Below are positions 13,341 through 26,500 of a stretch of DNA of 64,000 nucleotides, piece after piece; the stretch's first letter is position 1, and every line of letters begins with the position of its first letter. Made by a program: the position numbers and the translations under genes. The stretch covers positions 23,343,398-23,407,397 of the forward strand of contig JAUJPP010000003.1 of the NCBI GenBank assembly GCA_030562195.1, written 5' to 3'. This DNA comes from Nipponacmea schrenckii (lineage: Eukaryota; Mollusca; Gastropoda; Lottiidae). The notes beneath the pieces are model-generated. The model was not told the origin of the DNA and searched no databases. It saw only the letters and a list, made by a program, of their open reading frames with translations.

Positions 13341-14594
13341 ATTGCAGAGGTTGTTATAGTTCTAATCGTAATTTTTGAGAAATATTTATGTTTTTTTTAT
13401 TTGAATTTATTTATAATTTGATATGATGCAATTGTTAGATAAGAATTTTTATGTGGTGTCACAATTTGTTTTAAAAATCTGTATTTTTCTGAAACTCAAT
13501 TGGTTACAATTTAATATATATTATGAAGTTATTTTATGTTGGATTAAACATATTTCACTTACTTTGGTGTTCTTCTTGTGCTATATGGAAAAATGAACTC
13601 TTGTGAAATATTTATCCCTTTCAATATACATACTGGTATACATAATGTCATCCTGCCACTAGAATGATTAATGAGACACGTTTCTGTTATTCAACAGGCT
13701 AATACAAAAAATCACATAGCAAACAAATTGTTTTTATTTAATTCAACAATAGGCCTTAAACCTTCCATACCATCATAAATACAAAATATTATTCACATTT
13801 TCTCTTACAAATAATGATAAACCGCAATCTCTTTAAACATATCTTTCTTTTATAGAAGTTAGTTCATTCAATCTCTATAAATATCTGGATTGTGTTGTCA
13901 TTATCATGAAATTATATATTGCAACTCGTGTCTACTGAATGCCTTAAATTATCCATCAATCAAGAGAAAAATATATGAGATATGACCTTCATGATAATAA
14001 CTGTCTTTAATGATATACACTTATAGCTGTATATCTGCATGAGGTAAGGCTTAGTATAGACCTTATTCACACTTCAGCCAAACTGTAACATGTCACTGCA
14101 TTGCTTTGCTATCTTAGCTTCAATAAAGTCTGCTGATCCATTTTCGTTAGCTCAAACCTTATATTTTTAGTTGATTAAGCTGTTTAATGATACTTCCAGA
14201 TGAATTTTGCTTTCATATTATTGAGGAAGGGCAAAGACCATTTCTTGTCATTTCATTCATGCATTAATAACCTCAAATACTGGGTATGAATAAGGTGTTC
14301 TAACAATGAATTAATGTATTCAACACATAACATATCACTTAACTGAAATTGTATCTTTATCTAATAAAATATCATGATGGGTTACTCCATGACAGATCAC
14401 TTGGATGAAATCTTGTCAACAGAAATTTTCAATTTATAATGTTAACGGTATGTAGAGTGAAAACACAACACTTTTATTTTTGGAAATTAACCAAACCATC
14501 AGTATTGACTTCAATTAGCTACTCCAATAAAGTATGAAGATGTCTGGATTCTACTATGAGCTGACGAGAATCTTTTCTTCAAAAACTGGTCACA

Positions 14595-17500
14595 TTATTT
14601 CTTCCCTGTAAAAAGATATAATTTATTACCTGCACTACCTTCTTTTTAAATTCAAACTTTTTTTACTCTAGGGAAGCATTTTTTTGAAAGGGCTTATGTC
14701 AAAATATTCTAAAAATAAATACCTAATTTCAGCCATTTTGGAACCTTTGGTTCACTTGAACTGCTAGAAGAAGACCCAGCTGTATTGGAACTTCTTGAAG
14801 TTTGAGGTTTTTTATATTCAATGTTTGAAGAAGAAATTTCGTCAGATTTTAAACTGAAATTTAAGAAATTGAGAATTATTTAAAAGTTTTACTGTATATA
14901 TGCTATATTGTCAAAATAGAAGATTTAAAATTGACAAGGTTTCGTAACAGGGATATTATCATATTAAACCACCCAACTAACTTAAAATTATAGAAAAATA
15001 ACATCAACTCACACATTATCTTTACAATGTCAAGCTGTTACAAACCTTGTTTTAAGTCACAGTTCATCATAGCTCGACATTGTAAAGATGCTCACATGCA
15101 AGAATGCGCTTAAAACATCTTAACTTGATACCAGCTAAATAAATACCAACTAAGTGATGAAGTGGTACTTAGTTTTTAGCTGATTCAATGTTGTATTAAT
15201 TTGAAATTCCTTATTTTATTCCACAAATAAATATAAAACACTTCTATATATTAATATAATATCTTACCATTTAGCTACCAATTCTTCAGCTTTTAATCTT
15301 GGTGAAATAGAACTGACCAATGATAATGTAACATAGCTATCTACAATTATAATAATTTATTATCACAGTAAATTGAAATCTTGTAGATGTCACAGATGTT
15401 GACCACAGACAAGGTCACCAAAATAAGATTACAAATTACTTGATCTACATTTTTTTCGATATCTATTTCTATTTATAACAAGTTTACTTCTTCAATTCCA
15501 TTCTTACATAGAGGCTGTCATATTATCTCTATTTAAGAGATAACAATACGCCAATTTTGTCATTGATATTAAGAAATAGGTTCATCATGACAGCTTTCAA
15601 AGAAACTTTGTCGTTGGTATAGTTTAATCAGTCTGGTTTGCCCTGGGGACAACTTCATGTAGCTGTTGACACAAAAAACTTAGTCTGAGTCACCAAACTT
15701 CAATCATCACCCTCAGAAGATTCCAGAAAAAAAGTAAGAAAGGTAAATTTGTGCTCAATTTAAACAATCACACAGGTATTTAGTAGCCCTGATAAAAACA
15801 AATAAGAGGTAAACGAACTATAATAATTAACTTACCATGTTCTACTTGAGAACCAAAATGTATTAAAGTTGCTGGTACTAAATTGGCCTGAAATAGAGAA
15901 TGTAGAGTATATATTATGTATTAACAAACCATGCAATAATAAATGTTGTATTAATCTTATATAAAATAATTTAGACAATTAGCTTTTAATAAAAATTATT
16001 GTTACCTCTAATAAAGTTTGACTTTGATCTTTTAAAACAGTTTTAGGAGGGGTGGTATCTACAAAGAAACAATTGAAATACAAATTACTTTTATTATATT
16101 AAAGTACTATCATTCGAAATCCATATTGCGATCTGTTAAAAAGATGCAAAATATGATATTAATGTTCTCTTTAGTATTGATACATCAGAACTTTGCATAT
16201 GAGTGTCTATGAATAGGACTCAAGACACATGACTGAAAAATATAGAATTAAAAATAAGGACTTACACAGATAAAATGTCATATTTTTATCTTCTAAATTT
16301 TCTTTCACATATTTATGTATTGCAAACACTAAAATACAATATATTAAAATACTTATTTTCATTATTCATCCAACCTTTGTTAGACAGAATCATTCCAAAC
16401 AATTAAGTGGTTTCACAGTGTCAGAGCCTCCTACAAATATCATTGACATAGCAAACAAGCCTTAAATGTTTACTGTTACAACTCAAGTTACTGTCAACAG
16501 ATTGCCAGGAATACTAGCAAAAGTTGAAGCTTAACCTTTAACTATTCTATTTTACTTTTAATATACTCCAATAATCACAATGATCACAGACTAAATATAA
16601 TGAAATGGCTTAAAGTCATAGACAAAATGAAATGTAAATCTAGTATGAATTATAGCTTGGGGTTTTTCTATATACACTCATGTTAGTCTTCAACTTGTTC
16701 ACTGTAATTCTATCAACAAATAAATAGTAATTCTCACCTGTTTCTCTAGGTCGGAATAAACCTTGTAAAACTAACTTATTAGGAAACTGTATTCTAATTA
16801 TAACTTTCTCATATTTATTATATTTTTCTTCTAAAGCTGCCTGTCTTAAAGATTTTGTCATCAACATCTCATTATCCATGGATTCACTGTTAATACAATA
16901 TTTATAAATTTATAAAAGTCAATTTTCTTAGATTGGGCATGTTAAAGAGAATGTGTTTATTCCGGGGAAATGATGGTTTTTTATATTAAAAAAGAAAAAA
17001 CCTATTTTTGGGAAATTGTGCCATTGACATTAGCTATTGGATCTTGTTTTGTTTGCTTGCACCATTTTATCTGCCTGTAGATATGTACCCATAAATCTAG
17101 AATTAAAGAAATAAAGGAATACAAGAATGGAGGAACATGTTGGTATTCAGTAGTAAAATAAAACATACACTTTTTTCTGTAAATCTGTCATCATTATTCT
17201 TAAATCATTCTCATTTATTTCAAAGAAATCATCAGACAATTCTGAAAGATTAGAAAGAAAAAATGTTTCATATAACATGTTTGTAAGCAAATGTTTGTAT
17301 TAATACTATGTACATTATCTTTGATAATGAAATTGTTGTTGGCAAGGCATTTGCATAGAGAACTATGCAATATTATTCTTATTGCATTACACAATATTGT
17401 ACACGTGTCAGTTCTTAGCCAAGAACATATTAAAATACCTTGTTACTGTGTTATATATGGAAGACAATCCCTGCCATAATTAATCATTCTTAATGCTTAA

Positions 17501-20500
17501 TTCGGTGTTAAACATTAGTACAGTAAAATCAACATTTGTACGCTTAATTTGACATTTGTTCGCTAAATTCATAATTTGTTGTTAAAAATTTATCATTCAA
17601 ATAAAGAATATTACTGAACAAATTAACGATCAAGCCGAACTAATAGTGCCCACTTCATAACGCCGAATGAACTTTACCGAACATGAAAAACATTTCTCGC
17701 ATTTCATGAGAACGATATCATTATGACGACATGTGGCGCTGCTCAATTTTAGTTAGGGCTTCGTTCCTATTTGTTTGGCCAATTTTTATGGCCGGCAAGG
17801 CTGTGTACAAAGTAAAGAATCTTATTGTGAATTCCAATTTTATGATAAAAAGCGAAGTTTTTAATCAAACTCTTGGTACTATTGGAATGTAAGATTTTGA
17901 GATAAATATGGTGCCTATACCAGGAAATGTTTTGAAAAATGGCCATTTTTGTACAGTCCACAGTGATGGTTGTGGGACAGATATTTTGATGGAATTAGCA
18001 AAATCCCAACTACATGGTTTCTTCAGACCTTTGAAGATATCGAAAATTCCATATTAATTTTCATGACAAGCTTAGTTACTGGCCAGTTCGAGACGAAGAC
18101 TCGTCATGGCCAATCTTAGAAAAATAGCCAATTTTTAAATAGTCCACTCTGATGGTGGTGGGCTATATGTTTTGATGGAATTGGCAGAATCCCAACCACA
18201 TGGCGCCTTCAGACCTGTGAATATCCCAAAAATTCCAAAGAAATGGTATTTTCATGCCAAACTTAGTGACTGGTCAGTCAGTGATGAAGAATCTTCATGG
18301 CCAATTTTTGAAAATTGGCCATTTTTTTAACAGCATACTTTTTGATGGAATTGGCAGAATCCTAACCACACGGTCATTAAGACCTGAGAATAAATCAAAT
18401 AATTCCAATGTAATGGTATTTTCATGCCAAACGTAGTTACTGGCCAGTCAGTGATGAAAACTCTTCATGGCCAATTTATAAAAATGGCCAATTTTTTATC
18501 AGTCCACGCTGATGGTGGTGGGGCATAAGTTTTGATGGGATTGGTAAGAATCCCTACCACATGTGGTGCCTTCAGACCTATGAAAATCCCAAAAATTCCA
18601 ATGAAATGGTATTTTCATGCCAAATTTAGCGACTGGCCAGTCAGTGATGAAGACTCTTCATGGCAAATTATTTGAAAAATGACCTTTGTTTGAAAAGTCC
18701 ACGCTGATGGTGGTGGGGAATAAATTTTGAATTGGCAGAATCCCAACCAAATAGTGGCTTCTGACCTTTATGCCCCACCACCCACATTGTGGGCTGTTAA
18801 AAATTGACGACGAGCCATAACGAATCTTCATCTTTATCTGGCCAGTAACTTAACTTGGCATGAAAATACTATTATATTTAAATTTTAGATATATTCACAC
18901 GTCTGAAGAAACCATGTGGTTGGGATTTTGCAAATTCCATCAAATCATCTGTCCCTCCACCATAACTGTGGACTGTACAAAAATTGGCCATTTTTCAAAA
19001 CATTATAGGCACCATATTTATCTCAAAATCTCACAATCCGATGAATAAAGAGTACAAAGAGTTTGATTAAAAACTTCGCTTTTTATCATAAAATTGGAAT
19101 TCACAATAAGATTCTTTACTTTGTACACAGCCACTTGCCGGCCATAAAAATTGGCCAAACAAATAAAAACGAAGCCCTAACTAAAATTGAGCAGCGCCAC
19201 ATGTCGTCATAATGATATCGTTCTCATGAAATGCGAGAAATGTTTTTCAACATTTGTTCGGTAAACTTCATTCGGCGTTATGAAGTGGGCATTATTAGTT
19301 CGGCTTAATCGTTAATTTGTTCAGTAATATTCTTTATTTGAATGATAAATTTTTAACAACAAATTATGAATTTAGCGAACGAATGTCAAATTAAGCGTAC
19401 AAATGTTGATTTTACTGTACTAATGTTTAACACCGAATTAAGCATTAAGAATGATTAATTATGGCAGGGATTGTCTTCCATAGTTATATATATCAAAACA
19501 TCAGATTGTTTCTGACTTATTTCAGATTATCAATAATAGACTTATATAATATCACTACCTTCAGTCGCAACTTTAGATGTTATCAATGTTTCTTCTAATG
19601 AATATAATATACTCTCTCTATCACATGGCTATAATAAATAATGTTAAATACTTCCATTAATACAATTTAACTCTGTACAGTACATGTTTATCATCACCTA
19701 GTCAATCTTGACAGAATGAGTTGTGTTAGTAGCTACATATTATATGCAGATTATGAAAAATAGAAACAGCACAAGAAATATGAAAGCATTTAGGGAAAGA
19801 CATATCCTACTCTCTAAACATCTTCAGAATAACAGAAAAAGACAATGAGATGGCATTGTCAGGGCAGAAGCATTGGCTTAATTTTGTATAAAGTTCCTGT
19901 TGAATGCATTGACGTCCACAGTCTGTTATGCACTAAGCATCAATATGTGATACCATGCAGGTGGCGCAATAGTTTTTCCATGTAAACCCTCTAGATTGAA
20001 TCTGAAGTTATTTGGTCAGTGTATCTGTGGATCGATCATCACCTTACAAGCAATGGGTTAAAATAAACTAAAGATAAGTATAGTACCTTAAATTCCTCTC
20101 TATTGACAGCACTACAATATAGAAATAAAAACAGGTTGAAATAAGATGGTTAATATATAGATATCAAACATATAACAACTTACAGGATAGTTAAAAACAT
20201 TCCAATATGGATGGTTATAATCTATAGTTATACAGCTATAAAGATATAAATATAAATTTCTCAAAAAATAGCCTTAATAGAATAACAATTTTTTTTTAAT
20301 TTGTTTGAGGAGTTCTATCACCCAAGATTTAATAGTTTATGTATCTTTGTTTGAATCAAGACATTTGATTGTGAAGTATCCAACAAAAATGACCTGAAAA
20401 TTTTCACTTCAGTTTACAGTTAATTTTTCTTACCTCAATTCATTGTGATAGACATCTTTTCCCTTGGTCTCTTCAGGAAACTAAAATAGACAACGAACAC

Positions 20501-23500
20501 TTGAAGGCAAAAAATCAATGACTTAAAAATGGAATGAATAATAAAAACATTTACAAATTCAAGAAAGAAAGAAATGTAGCAAATTATAGCAAGATTTTAA
20601 AGTATACATCTTAAAAAAATACAAGAGATAAATACTCTATAGGTCATTATAGCAGTAGATGTTTGATTTTATCAAATTTACATTTATTAAAGGTAGTAGT
20701 GTCAAATAAGCAGTGAGTTGTTTTTATTATGAATCCAGATTGTTACTTCATGTAAAATTTCTTAATAAAAAATACCTTAAAATCAGTAAAACTAGGAGCT
20801 ATCTGTCTAGGCTGTCGTGATTGGGTAGAGGAGGATACTGCTGTTTGATTATTACTTCTCATTAAACCTGGTACAAATCTATGAGCTAATCTGGTAGCTA
20901 TCTGAAATATATCAACAAGACTACTCATATTGGACAACCAACTAGAGGGACTCAATATTGCTCAAATTTTATATGGTAGCATTTTGAAATTGATGGAATT
21001 TTCAATTAAAAAAATGTAATTATACTTATTCAGCATTGTTATTCTACACGTTATTGGCCTTTAGACAACATAAAATTTTGCCATAGTAGTTGCTTTCGCA
21101 ATGTTCAAAGATGTTTAGTAAGTCATATTTAGAAACTTAACTTTTATTGTCTCATAAGTTGTAGGACACCTTAATTATTTCAGTCCCTCAATGTAAGGGG
21201 AAATCAAATAGTGATTTAACATTCATCATGTTACCAGTGAATAACTGGTATTATATATATATTAGATAAGAATGTTATCAAAACTCACAGCTTGTTCTTG
21301 AGGAGATAAGTCAGCAAAATCTTGAGGAGTAAATATATCTACACCGGGTATGTTCATTTCCCGTAGTCTGTTGATACTATTATCAGTGGTAGTATTGGAT
21401 GTACTAATAGTACTATCTGGTTGGTTAGTTGTACTCAACCCAGCTTGTCCACTTGTCACAGTATCAACGTCCATTGGTTCCAGATTTTCATTATCAATAT
21501 TGGGCTTGGCTTCAGTATGAGATGTCATGTCCATGTTTTGAGTAATAGTCGCTGCACTACTAGTGCTAGTATCCGTTGATTGGTTACTACTGCTAGGTAA
21601 CTGTGTAGCTGATTGACTCTGTTGTTCAAGGTATTTTTGACTGGCTATGTCCTCTAATCTAACTTTTTTGGCATTAGATTTTTCCACATCTTGTATTATT
21701 TTAGCAAAGGTAAGATCATCAACTGCTCTATGTACCATTCTGAAATATAATTTTTTTTTTATGGTTGGTTTGGTTAGTCATGTCATACTAGCTCCTTTCA
21801 CTTTGGTACCATTAGAAACAGATTTTCATGCAAGTATTGATAATAAAGAGAAATGTTGCTGATAAAAAGGTAGTGTAAAAATCCAGAGCTAAGATCATTG
21901 GCTTAAATAGATATTTCTTTACTTTTTTTTCTGGCCAGATTAAGCCATTACTAGTGCAAATGTATTATAGCTTGCAAGGCAGGGTAATATACGCCCACTA
22001 GCAGCATTGATTTTGAATAAAACTTGACAGCACAGTAACAATCACCAGAATGAAATATTCAACACTTCTAGCCTTTTTGTGGTGATAAATGTACAATATT
22101 ACTAAGTTTCATTAAAATCACAGTTAAGAAGCTACCTTCTAATATGGCAATAACTGAATATTTTTCAATGTTTGTTTATCAATAAGGTTTATACTTGATA
22201 ATAAACAATTCAAGCGAGTTTTGAAAGGAATCCGTAAAGAATCCCTATAGAATGTTGGCTTGTAAAGTGTTTATGAGCGAAAAATCAAACGCGTTTTTAA
22301 GAACAAGGGCAATAATTTATATTCATAATATACCCTAGCAGTTTTTATTGATTTAAGAAGAGTTTAAAATCTGTCATGCGCCACATTTCATGAGGGATTA
22401 CAAAGATCAATTGTGGATAGACCTAAAGACATTGGTGACAACATATGCTCTTCATTTCATGTGGGCTAATAAGAAGAATTTCTATTATGGCATCTAAGAA
22501 ATATTTCAGTGATTGAAACTTTCTTAAAATCTTTACAAAAAACGAATTATTTATTTTTGGTGAGAAGAAGAACTTGATTAACTTAAAAAAACATTAGGCA
22601 GATAAGCCTGCCAGTAAAACTTAACATCATGTTTGATTAAAATCAGTGTTGGACATACTAGTAATCAAATGAAATCATTACCATCCATTGCTCTGCTCTT
22701 AAAAATTAAATTGAGAGTATAAGGTTGAGGCCATTAACATCAATGCAAGTTAACATATACCAACATACTTGCTTTTTCACATGTAGTCAGATTTTTTCAA
22801 CAAGTTAAGGAATAGTCTTCAAAGTTTTATGTTTCCATATCATATGTGCTTATTCCAGTCATATACAACTAGGCCATTTACTTGAAGATTCATCTGGTAC
22901 AACTTAAAAACTCTTGCCAGTTTTTATAACTGTTCTCTTGACAGTGGTTCTAAAGAGCCTCTTTATTGATGCAATACACAACAGTGTCAAGAATTGTGTT
23001 ATGAGCCATGCTCTTAAATTGCGAAATTAATGCAAATTTGAGTACCCAACAGTAGTTCATGTATTTGATGGACATATTAACCAAAATTATCATGGCCATG
23101 ATTTGGAAATATCTTTTATTTTATGGTCCATTTGGTACCTAAAGGCATATGCAAGTGAATTGTGTGTAGACAAATATACTTATTATTTCAATAGGATATC
23201 CCGTGATTTGAAATTTCTTTATATAGCCAGCAGAAATTTCAATTATTGTTCAATGAAAACAACACATTTCATATCTTTTTAATTCATAAATATACATAAT
23301 AATAAATTAAATTAATATTAAAATAAATTCAGGCTACCAAATAGATGATTCTTCCTTCCTTTTATGTTTGAATTCATCCCAATCTTCCTTTAATTTATTT
23401 TCTCTACAAATAGAAAACAAAACAAGTGTTAATCATTTACAAAAAATACCATCAATACTCTAATATATTGGAGCTCCACTGTATTCACAATCATTAATTT

Positions 23501-26500
23501 GGCATTTTGGGGGGATATTTGATCTAAAGATACAAAATTTGTAATGAATCTAAACTTTTTCATTGAAATAGTTTTAAAATCAAATCATATATAATTTATA
23601 TTATAAAACTTGAATATATATTTGTTAAAATAATCTTCAAAATCAGGTTTCAAGTTTTGTAACACTTCTATTTAAATCAGTTGCCTAAAAACTTAAAGGT
23701 ATGTATATTTAGAAACATGGGTGGTTACACTAATTCAATATGTCATATTAAACCTATTAGCAAATTTTAACTGAGGGTAGATTCTAATCCAGGTAACAGA
23801 ATTAAGTTAAATTTCAAACAATCAAAATATCGCTTAGCATGCATCGCAAAATTTGAAATTTTGTGATATTTCAGTGGTTTATAGAATTTAGGAATCTATG
23901 TGTAAGTGTGTTAAGGTTAGGTGTAGAGTTAGGATTAATGTTAAAGTATGCAGAGGAACAGAAAAATCATTCCGATATAAATTCCTAAATTTTACAGACC
24001 ACAGAAGAAATTAAAATATATTCCAAATTGGAATTTCCAATGAAATATTGTGAAATGTAATGATAATGAATTTTCACATGGCAAAATTTTCTTTGAATTA
24101 ACTTAATTATTAAGTTGTCTTCAAAGGCCTATTTCAACAATATTTTGATGATATCCAGCTGTTCAATTTTTATCAGAAATCCTTATTGACCAATGTTATC
24201 ATTAGATAAAATTTCTTTTTAATCATTTCAAAGCTCCGTTTGAAATGGTATTTCTGAGTAACGAGAAATGCATAAAATGGTTCAATTTGACTGCAGAATC
24301 AATAATTGAAGTCTATTGAAACCATCAAATTGAAATTTAGAAGAAATCAAGTAATTCTGATCAATTATAAAAAAAAATCATTGTTGTTCTGATATTGATC
24401 ATCAAAAATTGACTGAAATTATTCACAGTTTTGAAGAAGATATTCTAGCCTAAACAGGGTTTCAAAACAATTTAAATCATTAAAAAAGATAGCTTGCCAG
24501 GCAAGGTAACATACGCCCACTTCAGCAAACAGAATATTCCATGTTTTTTCATTTAATCAATAGGGCAATAACTCATAAACTGACATCTGGAATCACACCA
24601 TTTTTTAACTTGTCCAAGATGTTATTAAGATGAATACACATACCAAGTTTCATTCAAATCGGATAAAAACTACGACTTCTATTGCGTACAAAAGTAAATT
24701 TTTCACATTTTCTCATTTAATCAAGGGCAATAACTCATAAAAAGACATCTGGCGACATTATCAAGATGAATACACATACCAAGTTTCATTCAAATCGGAA
24801 AAAAACTACGACTTCTAATGCGTACAAAAGTAAAGTTTTCACATTTTCTCATTTAATCAAGGGCAATAACTCATAAAAAGACATCTGGCGACATTATCAA
24901 GATGAATACACATACCAAGTTTCATTCAAATCGGAAAAAAACTACAGCTTTTATTAAATACACAGGTACATTTTAACGTTTTTTCATTTAATCAAGGGCC
25001 ATTACTCATAAACAGACATCTGGCGAGATATAATCAAGATGAATAAACATACCAAGTTTCATTCATATCGGATGAAAACTATAGCTTCTATTGCATACAC
25101 AAGTACATTTTAACGTTTTTTCATTTAATCAAGGGCCATAACTCATAAACCGACATCTTGAATCGTGCCATTTTCGAACTTGTCAGAGATATTATCAAGA
25201 TAAATACACATTCCAAGTTTCATTAAAATCGGATGCAAACTATAGCTTCTATTGTGTACACAAGTAAATATTAACGTTTTTTCATTTAATCAAGGGCCAT
25301 CACTCATAAACCGACATCTGGAATCGTGCCATTTTCGAACTTGTCCGAGATATTATCAAGATGAATACACATACCAAGTTTCATTCAAATCGGATGAAAA
25401 CTACAGCTTCTATTGCGTACACCAGTAAATTTTAATGTTTTTTCATTTAATCAAGGGCCATTACTCATAAACCGACATCTGGAAGTGATAATTTAATCAA
25501 GATGAAAAACACATACCAAGTTTCATTAAATATCGGATGAAAACTACATCTTCTATTGCGTACACAAGAAACATTTCAATGTTTTTCCATTTAATCAAGG
25601 GCCATAACTCATAAACCGATATCTTGAATCGTGCCATTTTCAAAACTTGTCCGAGATATTATCAAGATGAATACACATTCCAAGTTTCATTCAAATCGGA
25701 TAAAAACTATATTTTCTATTGTGTACACAAGTAAATTTAACGTTTTTTCATTTAATCAAGGGCCATTACTCATAAACCGACATCTGGAATCGTGTCATTT
25801 TCGAACTTGTCCGAGATATTTTCAAGATGAATACACATACCAAGTTTCATTCAAATCGGATAAAAACTCTGGCCTGTATCGTGTACACAAGTAATTGTTG
25901 ACGGACAGGCCCAGGACGGACAGGGGTGATGGAAATTATACGTCCAAATTTTTATGTGGGCGTATAAAAAAAACTGATTTACCACAGAATCAATATTTCT
26001 GGTAAAAAAACGTAAATTTATGAAATTTGAAAGATATCAAAGTAAATTGAACAGAAAATATGGTTGTGTCAAAAATATTCTTTGTGTATTTCTAACCATT
26101 ACATGTTTATAGCTTGAAAGAACACAGCCTACATTGAAAACAAAAAACAAACAGGGATAAATATGATTAATCTTACTACCAGATTGAAATAGAATACAAA
26201 CAGGGTATATATAAAATAATAAAATTTGTTTGAAAGATAAAAGCTCTAGTCATTCTGTTGACATCAGTTTCTAATATTTAGTAAAACACTAAAACTTGAA
26301 GTGAACTCACTGAACAGTAGCGGGAAGCAGTACTGGTAGTGGTGGTATCCACATAAATTAGTTAAATTTAATTAAAACATACTTATTTTTAAAAAATACA
26401 TAAAGCAGTATAAAATCAATAAATTCCTTTAAGCCATGTATTGTGGGAGCAGAATATTGTATTAATTTCTGAATATATTTTTTTAAGTTCTAAAGCGCAC

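Larger units (their letters stand above)
11780..14594. other. Region between the convergent BAIAP3-like and ASPSCR1 genes
   Basis: Between two genes that end facing each other. It holds the 3' UTR of the first gene with several AATAAA signals, an AATAAAG-rich tandem repeat at 12020-12415, a SINE tail at 12905-12950 and a minus-strand SINE fragment at 13150-13340. A candidate minus-strand poly(A) signal (TTTATT on plus, 14473-14478) follows the ASPSCR1 stop. No further gene was recognised. Confidence 0.6.

Noticed and set aside
20180..20231. Possible extra ASPSCR1 exon reading CITIDYNHPYWNVFNYP
   Set aside because: Its splice phases differ at the two ends; including it would break the frame of the next exon, whereas skipping it joins perfectly.
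25631..25894. 87-codon open frame in element A and similar frames at 30284-31324, 31946-32134 and 39046-39813
   Set aside because: They lie in the tandem cores of pearl-like elements and repeat with the unit; the frames shift between copies.
24489..25968. Regularly repeated units resembling a CRISPR array
   Set aside because: The whole unit repeats with drift, there are no unique spacers or cas genes, and the genome is clearly animal.
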